Positions 63,101 through 64,000 of a stretch of DNA of 64,000 nucleotides are shown in pieces. Position 1 is the first letter of the stretch; the number at the start of each line of letters is the position of its first letter. Under the pieces are notes generated by a model that made no database searches, was not told where the DNA came from, and saw only the letters and a program-made list of their open reading frames with translations. Both the position numbers and the translations under genes were made by a program. Source of the DNA: Hyalella azteca (taxonomy: Eukaryota > Arthropoda > Malacostraca > Amphipoda > Hyalellidae); the NCBI RefSeq assembly GCF_000764305.2, contig NW_025944371.1, forward strand, positions 2,145 to 66,144. The letters are read 5' to 3'.

Positions 63101-64000
63101 TATTCTTGTGAGTGCCTGGAAAATATATGTTATCGTATTATTTACTAAATATTATATAAAGTATAATAGTAATGGTGTGCAATCAATGATTCCGCGATTT
63201 TGTAAAAGCTCAGTAAAACATTTCTGAAGTGCACAATCTCGTCAAATTTATTGGCATTTTCGCTGATCATTTCGAATAATTTTATTTTCTGTTGAAAATT
63301 TCCACTATTCATTTTCTTTATTTGTATTCTGATGAAAAAACTATAATGATATGCAAATTTCCCTTACTGGCGTGAAAATATTTTCTACTCAGGACCTAAG
63401 ATATTCCAAACGTGAATCAGTACCTAATTGCTGCTCTGGTTTGCTTTGTTCATCTATGATTAATGGAGCTATTTGATACACCCTTGAGAATGAAGTATTG
63501 ACCTGCAATTATAGAGTTATGACCCGTTATAGTGGCTTGATTATGAAGGCATCTCGATACAATGTTCGGGATAAGTATCGTTAGAATTGCTATGTTATTT
63601 CGGCTTAGATCGTGTGAAGGCCGTTTCATTCGTAATTTTTCTCTTCTCTTTTAACTCGTATGTTTTATAGCACAAACTATAACCCCAGGTTTTATTTCAA
63701 ACTATCGAGGAATGTAGGAGCGCCACTTGTTGATGTGTAAACATCTTCATCTGTTGATTGCACATTTATTAACAAAACAGATAGAAAAATTTCCTCTAAC
63801 AGCTTTCGGGTCACGTATAAAAGATTTTAAATGTCCAGTACTTAGTACCGTCTCTTCTTACAGGTAAAATTTTAGGCAAAAAATCCGCCTATTTGTTTAT
63901 AAAGCAGGCAATGTATTTGTTAGTAAATTGTTGAAAACGAATTATGTTGTATTCATTATCACAACAGCCGCTGAAATACGCCATGAAGAAGTGAACGTCG
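60111..64000. other. Downstream flank without recognisable gene
   Basis: AT-rich sequence with only short chance frames, short ATT/ATC runs near 61150 and no array. I see no conserved protein, tRNA or complete mobile element. Confidence 0.5.

Overview
This is a eukaryotic (metazoan) genomic window dominated by one large, many-exon gene on the + strand. It encodes a P4-ATPase (phospholipid flippase) of the ATP8B class. The class call rests on the conserved core (the actuator-loop motif read as DGES here, PISL in M4, the catalytic DKTGT, KGAD, TGDK, GDGAND) and on the C-terminal tail motif GYAFAHQEGYG, typical of ATP8B proteins. Long introns, GC-rich exons in an AT-rich background, many private minisatellites, a dead non-LTR retroelement fragment, a hAT-like MITE and a possible hammerhead-ribozyme repeat suggest an invertebrate, perhaps an arthropod or crustacean. 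The species cannot be fixed from sequence alone.

Layout. 1-11 kb: no recognisable gene, with five minisatellite arrays, one very homogeneous and touching the only N. 11-24.3 kb: two possible alternative N-terminal coding exons (ending 12705 and 24331), both ending in the same splice phase. 28.8 kb: the first exon of the family-conserved sequence. 28.8-38.5 kb: a 9.7 kb intron with a LINE endonuclease fragment, a 24-bp array and strong palindromes. 38.5-49.9 kb: a dense run of exons for M1-M5 and the A, P and N domains. 51.9-54.5 kb: two homologous 226-nt exons for M6-M7 that look mutually exclusive. 57.4-59.4 kb: M7-M8 loop to M10 and the regulatory C-tail, stop at 59375. 59.4-64 kb: 3' UTR and flank. 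The exon chain starting at 24070 is phase-consistent throughout and sums to 4029 nt (1342 codons plus stop).

Most notable. (1) At six exon boundaries the splice site lies inside a short local tandem duplication, giving 2 to 6 copies of a donor or acceptor. One of these would insert 22 residues in frame. (2) The paired 226-nt exons have a length of 3n+1, so including both breaks the frame. (3) The P-domain segment carrying the family's CCRVTP.QK motif is not found between 48454 and 49016, although the flanking exons are phase-compatible with each other. (4) The last intron starts with an in-frame stop, so retaining it would remove the autoinhibitory tail. (5) A candidate hammerhead ribozyme core lies between two 239-bp direct repeats near 19.1 kb.
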